Positions 1-9,187 of a stretch of DNA of 64,000 nt are shown one piece after another. Position numbers and translations under genes: made by a program. How positions within the stretch are numbered: position 1 is the stretch's first letter; the number at the start of each line of letters is the position of its first letter. The stretch comes from Actinomycetospora sp. NBRC 106375 (lineage in GTDB: Bacteria > Actinomycetota > Actinomycetes > Mycobacteriales > Pseudonocardiaceae). Under the pieces are notes generated by a model. The model did not search any database, was not told the origin of the DNA, and saw only the letters and a program-made list of their open reading frames with translations. The DNA is taken from positions 186,001 to 250,000 of the forward strand of contig NZ_BSTS01000001.1 in NCBI RefSeq assembly GCF_030269665.1, written 5' to 3'.

Positions 1-985
1 TCAGCGACACCGACATCCCGTGCGGCACCATCGCCTCGTCCGAGGGGTAGCCCGCGGGGTGGAAGTCCCGGACCTGGCCGGCGATCGGGTAGGCGTTGGC
101 GTGCGGGATGTGCACGCCGGAGTTGCCGAAGCCCATGCCGGCGAACGTCGCCGCCATCATCATGTCCATGCGGGCGTCGACGTCGGACTCGCCCCGCTCG
201 ACCGCGGTGCGGAACGAGCGCGCGAGCAGCGCCATCGACTTCTCGCACCAGAGGTCCGAGACCGGGTTGGACCCGCAGTAGGTCACCCGCTCCTCGGGCT
301 TCTTGCGGTCGAACGTCGTGTACCAGCGCGCGGTGTACGACTCGAGCGCGTGGCACACGATGTCCATGCCGGCCGCGGCGGTGACCTCCGGCGGGAGGGT
401 CATCGTGAGCAGCGGGTCGACCACCGCGAGCGTGGGCCGCAGCCGCCAGTGGCTGATGCCCGTCTTCACCCGCAGCGAGAGGATGTCCAGCACGCACATC
501 GCGGTGGACTCCGAGCCCGTGCCGGCCGTGGTCGGCACCGCGATCAGCGGCTTGAGCTGCCCGGGCGGGGCCTGGGCGTTGCCGACCGGCTTGTTGACGT
601 AGTCCATCAGCTCGCCGGGGAAGGTCGTCAGGAGGTTGACGGCCTTCGCGGTGTCGATGGACGAGCCGCCGCCGACCGCGACGAACCCGTCCCACGGCCC
701 CTGCTGCTGGGCGTAGCCGACGGCCTTGTTCATCGAGTCGTCGGTCGGCTCGACGTGGACGCCGTCGAAGATCTCGACGGTCATGTCGTACCGGCGGATC
801 TGGTCGGCGATGCGGTCGGGCAGACCGGTCTGCTGCATGCCCGGGTCGGTGATCAGCAGGATGCGCTTCGCGCCGTACTGGGCGAGGTCGAAACCGATCT
901 CGTCGCAGGCACCCGCGCCGAACTTCAGCGGCGGGGCGCCCCAGGTGAAGACCGACTCTTCGGTGGGAACCGGGGGGACCGTCAT
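1..985 (-). CDS. Iron-containing alcohol dehydrogenase, hydroxyacid-oxoacid transhydrogenase-like (partial)
   Basis: The C-terminal end is cut off by the window edge; 328 codons are visible from the ATG at 985. The NAD-binding signature GGGSSIDTAK (residues 105-114), the PTTAGTGSES stretch (151-160) and metal ligands D208, H212 and later histidines (around 295 and 322) mark the group III iron-type dehydrogenases. The long insert and the phrase GNSGVHIPHANAYPIAGQ resemble ADHFE1-type hydroxyacid-oxoacid transhydrogenases, which oxidise 4-hydroxybutyrate to succinic semialdehyde while reducing 2-oxoglutarate. It starts only 14 bp after the lactonase stop, so the two are almost certainly one transcript. 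A lactonase that could release 4-hydroxybutyrate directly upstream supports that substrate. A plain NAD-dependent alcohol dehydrogenase is the alternative. Confidence 0.8.
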   Translation of the reverse strand, partial: MTVPPVPTEESVFTWGAPPLKFGAGACDEIGFDLAQYGAKRILLITDPGMQQTGLPDRIADQIRRYDMTVEIFDGVHVEPTDDSMNKAVGYAQQQGPWDGFVAVGGGSSIDTAKAVNLLTTFPGELMDYVNKPVGNAQAPPGQLKPLIAVPTTAGTGSESTAMCVLDILSLRVKTGISHWRLRPTLAVVDPLLTMTLPPEVTAAAGMDIVCHALESYTARWYTTFDRKKPEERVTYCGSNPVSDLWCEKSMALLARSFRTAVERGESDVDARMDMMMAATFAGMGFGNSGVHIPHANAYPIAGQVRDFHPAGYPSDEAMVPHGMSVSL

Positions 986-999
986 GGAGGGCCTTCCGA

Positions 1000-1821
1000 T
1001 CAGGTGTAGTGGCCGCCGTTGCCCACGGTCTTGAGCTGGTGGATCTGCTCGGCGTCGTGCCCGAACACCACCGTGGCGTTGGTCTTCTCGGCGACGCCGC
1101 GGATCTTCTCGACCGACGAGTAGAACTGGCCCATGTCGTTGACGATCGCGGCCGGCGTCGTGGGCGGGCCGTAGCTCTCGCCCATGTAGACGGCGTCCGA
1201 CGTGAAGATCATCGTGCCGGTGTCGGGCAGGTCGACCTGCATCGACATCGTGCCGGGGGTGTGCCCGGGCGTCTGGAGCAGCGTGACGCCCGGCAGGAAC
1301 TCGGTGTCACCCGAGACCGTCTCCCAGGTCAGCTCCTCGTAGTCGGTCTTGAGGTGCGCGCCGTTGAACAGGCCGTCGAACCCGAACGCCCAGTCCTTCT
1401 CCTTGTCGGAGCAGACGAGCTTCGCGCTCGAGTCCTTGAACAGGTTCGCGTTGCCGCAGTGGTCGAAGTGCAGGTGCGAGAGCACCACGTAGTCGATCTG
1501 GTCGACCCCGACGCCGATCTGCTGCAGGCGCGAGTCGAGGTACTCCTCGTCGCTGACCTTCTCGTACGGGAAGAAGTCCTGCAGGCCCGTCGGGCCCCAG
1601 CGCTCCTCCCAGTCACGGGGGCAGCTGGTGTCCCACAGGATCGTGCCGTCGGGGGTCTCGACGAGCACGCAGTGCGTGGGGACGTCGGCCCACTCGGTGG
1701 GCTGGTCCCGCTGCTGGCGGGGGCGGATCGAGCGCCCGGGCTTGAGCAGCAACCACGTCAGGTCCGCGGTCATCTGACCGCAGTCCAGGATGCTCACCTT
1801 GATCTCGCCACTCGCAGCCAT
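1000..1821 (-). CDS. Metallo-beta-lactamase-fold lactonase (AHL / gamma-butyrolactone lactonase-like)
   Basis: A 273-residue metallo-hydrolase of the AiiA/AttM lactonase type. Zinc ligands are visible as HLHFDH (116-121), H187 in GHTPGT, D209 in TSDAV and H255 in FGHD, the two-metal set of quorum-quenching lactonases. Such enzymes open homoserine-lactone or gamma-butyrolactone rings. The ATG at 1821 is chosen because GGAGGA lies just upstream; an in-frame GTG at 1917 has no such site and would make the upstream palindrome coding. The iron-type dehydrogenase follows after 14 bp, recalling the lactonase-dehydrogenase order of the attKLM/blc gamma-butyrolactone operon. I infer gamma-butyrolactone or a related lactone as substrate; AHL cleavage is equally compatible with the motifs. 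Confidence 0.82.
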   Translation of the reverse strand: MAASGEIKVSILDCGQMTADLTWLLLKPGRSIRPRQQRDQPTEWADVPTHCVLVETPDGTILWDTSCPRDWEERWGPTGLQDFFPYEKVSDEEYLDSRLQQIGVGVDQIDYVVLSHLHFDHCGNANLFKDSSAKLVCSDKEKDWAFGFDGLFNGAHLKTDYEELTWETVSGDTEFLPGVTLLQTPGHTPGTMSMQVDLPDTGTMIFTSDAVYMGESYGPPTTPAAIVNDMGQFYSSVEKIRGVAEKTNATVVFGHDAEQIHQLKTVGNGGHYT

Positions 1822-1880
1822 CAGCGCTCCTCCGCAATGCCGCGTGCCGTCGGGGGACGCGGCCGGGAACCGCTGCACCA

Positions 1881-1896
1881 GTGATGCATGCATCAC
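1881..1896. promoter_or_regulatory. Perfect 16-bp palindrome, candidate operator of the lactonase operon
   Basis: GTGATGCATGCATCAC is a perfect palindrome 60 bp upstream of the lactonase ATG. Its size and position fit a dimeric repressor site, for example of GntR/FadR or IclR type, but no regulator gene is visible on this side of the window. Chance occurrence of a 16-bp palindrome in a promoter this short is unlikely but not excluded. Confidence 0.45.
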
Positions 1897-1998
1897 CGAC
1901 CACGTGACGCCGGACACTAGCCACGCTGACGATCATCGGCAACAGCCGGGTCCGCCGCTCGCCAGTGGCCCGCGACGGGTTGCTGCCAGGCCGTGGCG

Positions 1999-3033
1999 CT
2001 AGGTCCCCGGACGCTGCGCCGGCTCGCAGCACCCGGGGTGGCACAGGGCACCGTTGCACCCCGCGCCGGCCCGCGGGACGGCGCCGAGACCCCGGGGCTC
2101 CACCCCCTCGGTCTGCTCCGCGACGAGCTCGACGATCATGTCGATGAAACGCGGATCCGCCCCCGCCGTCGCGGCGCGCCTGAAGCCGACCTCGAGCTTC
2201 TCCGCGCGCTCGGCGAGCTCGTCGTCGAGGTCGAAGACGACCTCCACGTGCGCGGACACGAACCCGATCGGGCTGACGACGACGTCAGTGACGCCGCCCT
2301 CGGCGAGCGCGTCGAGGTGGTCCTCGACCTGGGGGTCGAGCCACGGGATCCGCGGCGGCCCGGAGCGGGACTGCCACACCTGGTCGTGGTCGCGGAGGCC
2401 GACGTCGGCGGCGACGAGCCGGGACGCCTCGGCGACCTGGCGGGAGTAGCGGTGCCCGCCCTCCCCCGGCGGGCCCGCGGTCGCGTCGGCCGACTCGGGG
2501 ATCGAGTGGGCGGTGAACACCACCCGCGCGTCCGTCCCGACGCGCTCCTGCGCCTCTCGCACGCCGTCGGCGACGGCGGCGACGAACAGCGGGTGGTCGA
2601 AGAAGTGGCGCAGCTTGACAAGGTCCGGCGCGGCGCCGGTGCGGGCGATCGCCGCCTCGCGGGCCCGGGCGATGTCCTCGTGGTACTGGCGGCAGGCCGA
2701 GTACCCGCCGTAGGCGCTCGTGGCGAACACCAGGGCGCGCTGCACGCCGTCACGCGCCATCCGCTCGACGGCGTCCTCGGCGTACGGGTGCCAGTTCCGG
2801 TTGCCGAAGTAGATCGGCAGGTCGATGCGCGGCTCCAGCGCCGCGATCAGCTCGCGGTTGAGGTCGTTGATCGGCGAGCGCCCGCCGAGGTGGTGGTAGT
2901 GCTCGGCGACCTCGTCGAGGCGCTCCGGGGGCACGTTGCGTCCCCGGGTCACGTTCTCCAGGAAGGGACGCACCTCGTCGGGCGCCTCGGGCCCACCGAA
3001 GGACAGGAACAGCAGGGCATCGAACGACGGCAC
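1999..3033 (-). CDS. hemH: Ferrochelatase (coproporphyrin type, Fe-S cluster form)
   Basis: A 344-residue class I ferrochelatase that inserts iron into the porphyrin. Actinobacteria use the coproporphyrin branch, so the product is probably coproheme (cpfC in newer naming). Recognisable parts are the N-terminal LLFLSFGGPE, the catalytic histidine in VFTAHSIPES (about residue 176) and PIGFVSAHVEVVFDLDDE with its acidic metal-path residues. C114 (SACRQY) and the cysteine-rich tail (C326, C331, C335, C336) match the pattern of actinobacterial ferrochelatases that carry a [2Fe-2S] cluster. It follows inhA after 18 bp; fabG-inhA-hemH is the same operon order as in mycobacteria. The SUF locus that could assemble its cluster is also in this window. 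Confidence 0.95.
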   Translation of the reverse strand: MPSFDALLFLSFGGPEAPDEVRPFLENVTRGRNVPPERLDEVAEHYHHLGGRSPINDLNRELIAALEPRIDLPIYFGNRNWHPYAEDAVERMARDGVQRALVFATSAYGGYSACRQYHEDIARAREAAIARTGAAPDLVKLRHFFDHPLFVAAVADGVREAQERVGTDARVVFTAHSIPESADATAGPPGEGGHRYSRQVAEASRLVAADVGLRDHDQVWQSRSGPPRIPWLDPQVEDHLDALAEGGVTDVVVSPIGFVSAHVEVVFDLDDELAERAEKLEVGFRRAATAGADPRFIDMIVELVAEQTEGVEPRGLGAVPRAGAGCNGALCHPGCCEPAQRPGT

Positions 3034-3051
3034 GCCCCCAGGATGCCCCGC

Positions 3052-3819
3052 TCAGGCACCCATCGCGTGATAGCCCCCGTCGGCGTGCACGACCTCACCC
3101 GTCGTGGCCGGCATCCAGTCCGAGAGCAGCGCGCAGATGGTCCTGGCGACCGGCGTCGGGTCGGCGAGGTCCCAGCCCAGCGGCGAGCGCTGCACCCAGG
3201 CCTCCTCGAACGTGTCGAAGCCGGGGATCGACTTGGCGGCCATCGTGCGCACGGGCCCGGCGGCGACGAGGTTCGCGCGGATGCCCTCGGGCCCGAGGTC
3301 GCGCGCCAGGTAGCGGGTGGTCGCCTCCAGCGCCGCCTTGGCGACGCCCATCCAGTCGTAGCCCGGCCAGGCGACGGTGTTGTCGAAGTCCATGCCGACC
3401 AGAGACGAGCCGGGTCCCAGCAGCGGCTTGCAGGCCATCGCCAGCGACTTGAACGAGTAGGCGGAGACCTCGACGGCCGTCGCGACGTCCTTCCACTCCG
3501 TCTGCAGGAAGTTGCCGCCCAGCGCGTCCATCGGCGCGAAGCCGATCGAGTGCAGGACCCCGTCGAGGCCGTCGACGTGCTCGCGCACGTTGTCGGCGAG
3601 CGTGTCGAGGTGCTCCTGGTTCTGCACGTCGAGCTCGATGACCGGTGCCTCGCTGGGCAGGCGCTTCGCCACGCGCTGCACCAGCGACAGGCGCCCGAAG
3701 CCGGTGAGGACGACGGTGGCGCCGGCCTCCTGGGCGGCCTTGGCCGCGTGGAACGCGATCGACGCGTCGGTGATGATCCCGGTGACCAGGATGCGCTTGC
3801 CCTCGAGCAGTCCGCTCAT
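3052..3819 (-). CDS. inhA: NADH-dependent enoyl-ACP reductase InhA
   Basis: A 255-residue SDR-fold enoyl-ACP reductase, catalysing the last reduction of FAS-II fatty acid elongation. The divergent glycine motif VTGIITDASIA (12-22) binds NADH. S91 in HSIGFAP, Y154 and K161 in YDWMGVAK form the active site; Y154 and K161 correspond to Tyr158 and Lys165 of the mycobacterial enzyme. The first enzyme residues MSGLLEGKRILVTG align with family starts. It lies between fabG (28-bp gap) and hemH (18-bp gap), co-directional. Its presence implies an elongating FAS-II; whether the host makes mycolic acids cannot be decided from this window. Confidence 0.96.
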   Translation of the reverse strand: MSGLLEGKRILVTGIITDASIAFHAAKAAQEAGATVVLTGFGRLSLVQRVAKRLPSEAPVIELDVQNQEHLDTLADNVREHVDGLDGVLHSIGFAPMDALGGNFLQTEWKDVATAVEVSAYSFKSLAMACKPLLGPGSSLVGMDFDNTVAWPGYDWMGVAKAALEATTRYLARDLGPEGIRANLVAAGPVRTMAAKSIPGFDTFEEAWVQRSPLGWDLADPTPVARTICALLSDWMPATTGEVVHADGGYHAMGA

Positions 3820-3847
3820 GTCCTACCTTTCGCGGTGGTCCGGGAGA

Positions 3848-4687
<840 letters not shown>

Positions 4688-4733
4688 TGATCACGGCACC
4701 GCCGCCGTGAACACCGCCCGTCCCGGAGGACCC

Positions 4734-5849
4734 ATGACCGCGACCGACGTCCCGCCGACCCTCCCGGGCCGCCTCGGCGACCCCTCGCTCGACCTGCGCA
4801 CCGACCCGCGGGCGAAGCCGGACCTCGTCGCGGCGCTCGCCGCGTTCGGGCTGGACGGGCCCGCGGCGCCGCCGCCGGTCACCCGTGCCGACGGTCCCGC
4901 GGCGGTGAGCGAGGCGGTCGGCGCCCTGCACGACGGGTTCAGCGCCGTCTACGCCGCCGTCCCCCTCGACCTGCCCGGCGACGCGCCCGACGACGCCGTC
5001 GAGGTCACCGAGACGTCGGTGGCATCGCCCGACGGTCACGTCGTGCCCCTGGTCCTCTACCGGCCTGCCGGCGTCTCCGGGCCGCTGCCGTGCGTCGTGT
5101 ACATCCACGGCGGCGGGATGGTGATCCTCGACGCCGAGACCCGCGTGCACGACCGCTGGTGCCGCGAGCTCGCCCTCACCGGCGTCGTCGCGGCACGGGT
5201 CGGGTTCCGCAACGCGTGGACCGCGCTCGGCGCGCACCCCTTCCCGGCGGGCCTGGACGACTGCGCCGCGGCGCTGCGGTGGCTCGACGACCAGCGCGGC
5301 GAGCTGGGCCTGACCCGCATCGTGCTGCAGGGCGAGTCGGGCGGCGCGAACCTCGTGCTCGCCACGACGCTGCGGGCCAAGCGCTCCGGCGACCTCGACG
5401 CGATCGACGGCGTGTACGCCTCGGTGCCCTACGTCAGCGGCGGCTACGCGTGGGACGACGCCCGCAAGCTCCGCGAGCTCCCGTCGATGATCGAGAACGA
5501 CGGCTACTTCATCAACTGCGCGCTGATGGACCTCCTCGTCGCCGCGTACGACCCGCACGGCCGGCACACCGAGGACCCGCTGGCGTGGCCGCTGTTCGCG
5601 ACCGACGACGACCTCGCGGGCCTGCCCCCGCACGTCATCTCGGTCAACGAGCTCGACCCGCTGCGCGACGAGGGCCTCGCCTACTACCGCAAGCTCCTCC
5701 GGGCCGGCGTCCCGGTGGAGGGCCGGATGAACCTCGGCATCGTCCACGGCGCCGAGATGATCTTCCGCCAGGCGCTGCCGGGCGAGCACCGCGCGGCCAT
5801 CGCCGACATCCGCGCCTTCGTCGACCGGCTGGACGTGGTGCACGACTAG
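4734..5849 (+). CDS. Alpha/beta hydrolase, hormone-sensitive-lipase-type esterase
   Basis: A 371-residue hydrolase. The oxyanion-hole motif YIHGGGMV, nucleophile elbow GESGG, a catalytic aspartate in NELDPLRDEG and a histidine in GIVHGAEM are in the order of bacterial family IV (HSL) esterases. The first 100 residues form a cap-like region with no clear match. The ATG at 4734 follows GGAGGACCC, a good ribosome binding site. The gene stands alone on the plus strand between two minus-strand operons, at the place where the mycobacterial locus has an unrelated small gene, so it looks like an insertion into a conserved block. The substrate is unknown; an acyl ester or lactone is likely. Confidence 0.88.
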   Translation: MTATDVPPTLPGRLGDPSLDLRTDPRAKPDLVAALAAFGLDGPAAPPPVTRADGPAAVSEAVGALHDGFSAVYAAVPLDLPGDAPDDAVEVTETSVASPDGHVVPLVLYRPAGVSGPLPCVVYIHGGGMVILDAETRVHDRWCRELALTGVVAARVGFRNAWTALGAHPFPAGLDDCAAALRWLDDQRGELGLTRIVLQGESGGANLVLATTLRAKRSGDLDAIDGVYASVPYVSGGYAWDDARKLRELPSMIENDGYFINCALMDLLVAAYDPHGRHTEDPLAWPLFATDDDLAGLPPHVISVNELDPLRDEGLAYYRKLLRAGVPVEGRMNLGIVHGAEMIFRQALPGEHRAAIADIRAFVDRLDVVHD

Positions 5850-5855
5850 GCAGGA

Positions 5856-6827
5856 CTAGGGCAGCCGCTGACCCGTGACGATCGCGGCGGCGGCGCCGAG
5901 GAGCACGAGGACCGTCGCCGCGAGGAACCACCGGCCCGAGAGGTCGACGGTGCGCTCCTCGTAGCCGACCTGCTCGGCGAGGTTCGCGTAGGTCTCGCGC
6001 AGGTCCAGCTCGGTGGACGCGCGGCGGAAGTCGCCGCCGGAGAGCGCGGCGATCTCGCGCATCTGGTCGTCGGCGACGGCGACCGACACCGGCCGGCCGT
6101 CGATCTCGATCTCGCCGTACTCGGTGCCGAACGAGATCGCCGAGATCGGGACGCCGGCCGCCCGGGCCTCCTGGGCGGCCGGGAAGGCGCCGCGGTCGTC
6201 GGCGGGATCGGTGGTCGGGGTCGTCTGCTTGCCGTCGGAGAGCAGGATGATCCGGGCCGGCGGCGGGCCCTCGGGGCCGCGGATCTGGCTGCCGAACGCG
6301 CGGATCGCGGCGAGGCTCGCCCGGATCGCGTCGCCGGTGCCCGTGGACTCGGCGAGCTGCAGGCTGCCGATCGCGTTCTTCACCGCCTGCCGGTCGGTGG
6401 TCGGCGTGACCAGGGTGCTCGGCGTCGCGGCGAACGAGGACAGGCCGAGGTTGATCCCGGCCGGCAGCTGGTCGGCGAAGGCGGACGCGGCCGTCTGGGC
6501 GACCTGCAGGCGCGACGGCTCGACGTCGGTGGCGCGCATCGAGAGCGACACGTCGATCGTCAGCATCACCGTCGCGCGGTTGCGCGGGACCTGCGCGGTG
6601 CCCTGTGGGCCGGCCAGCGCGATCGTCATGATCACCAGCGCGACGAGGATGAGTGCCATCGGCACGTGGCGCCACCGGCCGGGCCCGCGCGGCGCGATGC
6701 GCTCGAGCAGGGCGAGGTTGGTGAAGCGCATCGTGTAGCGCTGACGGCGGCGGTTGATCCACCAGTAGCCGACCGCGAGCGCGGCGACGACCAGCAGCAG
6801 CAGGAACCACCAGGGGTGCGCGAACAC
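5856..6827 (-). CDS. VWA-domain membrane protein (BatA-like)
   Basis: A 323-residue protein with two N-terminal membrane spans (about 5-22 and 55-73), a von Willebrand A domain and a C-terminal span (about 300-318). The metal-ion-dependent adhesion motif DVSLSM (92-97) and a downstream DGKQTT are intact. The A domain is expected on the outer face between the spans. It starts 3 bp after the DUF58 stop and is the last gene of the MoxR-DUF58-VWA run. In such modules the MoxR ATPase is thought to act as a chaperone on the VWA partner; the target process here is not known. Order and content equal the mycobacterial moxR1 locus. Confidence 0.9.
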   Translation of the reverse strand: MFAHPWWFLLLLVVAALAVGYWWINRRRQRYTMRFTNLALLERIAPRGPGRWRHVPMALILVALVIMTIALAGPQGTAQVPRNRATVMLTIDVSLSMRATDVEPSRLQVAQTAASAFADQLPAGINLGLSSFAATPSTLVTPTTDRQAVKNAIGSLQLAESTGTGDAIRASLAAIRAFGSQIRGPEGPPPARIILLSDGKQTTPTTDPADDRGAFPAAQEARAAGVPISAISFGTEYGEIEIDGRPVSVAVADDQMREIAALSGGDFRRASTELDLRETYANLAEQVGYEERTVDLSGRWFLAATVLVLLGAAAAIVTGQRLP

Positions 6828-6830
6828 GGC

Positions 6831-7931
6831 TCACCGCCCCCGCACGGGGTCGGCCGCGGCGGGGACCCGCCCGGTCGTCGCGCCGCCGGACCACCCGCGC
6901 TTGCGCGCGACGGCGAAGCGGACGACGTCGGCGATCCAGTCGCGGTCGGTGCGCAGCACGAGGTGCCCGGCGCCGGCCCCGCGCAGGCCCGTCGCGACCC
7001 GCTCGCGGTGGGCGGCGGCCTCGGCGGCGAAGCGCCGGCGCAGGGTCGGGGTCGTCGTGATCTCGCGGCGGTGCCCCGACTCGGGGTCGGCGAGCACGAC
7101 CGTGCCGACGTCGGGCAGCTCCTCGTCGCGGGGGTCGACGACCTCGATCGCCAGCAGCTCGTGGCGCGCCCGCAGCGCCCGCAGCGCGCGCTCCCAGTCG
7201 ACGTCGCCGAGGAAGTCCGACACGACGACCACGAGCCCGCGGCGCCGCGGCGGCCGGCGCAGCGCCTCGAGCGCGGCCGCCAGGTCGCCCCGCGTGCCCT
7301 CGGGCGCCGGCGGGGTCGCCGCGATCCGGCGCAGCAGCTCGCGCGCCGCGGTCTCCCCGCCGCGGGCGGGCAGGCGGTCGGTGCGCGCGCCGGTGGCGAC
7401 CACCGCGCCGACCCGGTTGCCGCCGCCGCGGGTCAGGTGCACGACCGCGGCGCACGCGGCGATCGCCAGGTCCCGCTTCTCGCAGGCCGCCGTGCCGAAG
7501 TCGAGGCTCGGCGAGAGGTCGACGACGAGCTGGGTCTCGAGCTCGCGGTCGGCGATCGTCTCGCGGATGTGGGGCTCGGTGGTGCGGGCCGTGACCGCCC
7601 AGTCCATGCGGCGGACGTCGTCGCCGGGCTGGTAGGGCCGCGGCTCCCCCGGCTCGGTGCCCGGCCCGGGCACGAGCCCGAGGTGGTTGCCCTGCAGCAG
7701 GCCGTCGAGGCGCCGGCGCACCGAGAGCTCGAGGGTCCGCAGGGAGGCCTGGAGCCGGGCGTGCGTGCGCTCCCCCGCGACCTCCTCGGGCCCCGACGGC
7801 ACCGGCGAGGTCGGAGGCGGCGCCCACGCCGGGCGGGGGTCGCCGTCCGGCGTCGTCGCCGGCGGCGCGGCCGGCGGGAGCGACCCGGGCTCGGGGACCC
7901 GCGCCGCCGGGGTGTCGTCCGGCTGTGTCAC
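6831..7931 (-). CDS. DUF58 domain protein of the MoxR module
   Basis: A 366-residue protein. After about 50 proline-rich residues comes the DUF58 hallmark PYQPGDDVRRMDW (about 99-111), followed by a region with VWA-like strands (VVDLSPSLDFG, VVVVSDFLGDVDW). No membrane segment is evident, so it probably sits at the inner membrane face. It starts at a GTG 10 bp after moxR and is followed by the VWA gene after 3 bp, so the three are translated together. Function beyond the MoxR-associated module is not established. Confidence 0.9.
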   Translation of the reverse strand: MTQPDDTPAARVPEPGSLPPAAPPATTPDGDPRPAWAPPPTSPVPSGPEEVAGERTHARLQASLRTLELSVRRRLDGLLQGNHLGLVPGPGTEPGEPRPYQPGDDVRRMDWAVTARTTEPHIRETIADRELETQLVVDLSPSLDFGTAACEKRDLAIAACAAVVHLTRGGGNRVGAVVATGARTDRLPARGGETAARELLRRIAATPPAPEGTRGDLAAALEALRRPPRRRGLVVVVSDFLGDVDWERALRALRARHELLAIEVVDPRDEELPDVGTVVLADPESGHRREITTTPTLRRRFAAEAAAHRERVATGLRGAGAGHLVLRTDRDWIADVVRFAVARKRGWSGGATTGRVPAAADPVRGR

Positions 7932-7941
7932 TGGCGTCGTG

Positions 7942-9051
<1,110 letters not shown>

Positions 9052-9187
9052 CCGCGTCCCTCCCCGACTCCTCGCTCTCCCCCGGCCGGCACCGGCCGTG
9101 GGCGTCCCGGGGCGGCACGGTACCTGCCGGTCCACCAGGCAACTCGGCGACCGGTGAGAGCGCCGTGAACACCCGCCACCCCGCCAG

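Noticed and set aside
20-1009. Long open frames on the plus strand opposite the first two genes
   Set aside because: They are Arg/Ala/Gly-rich shadows produced by high GC codon bias; the minus-strand frames carry complete enzyme motifs.
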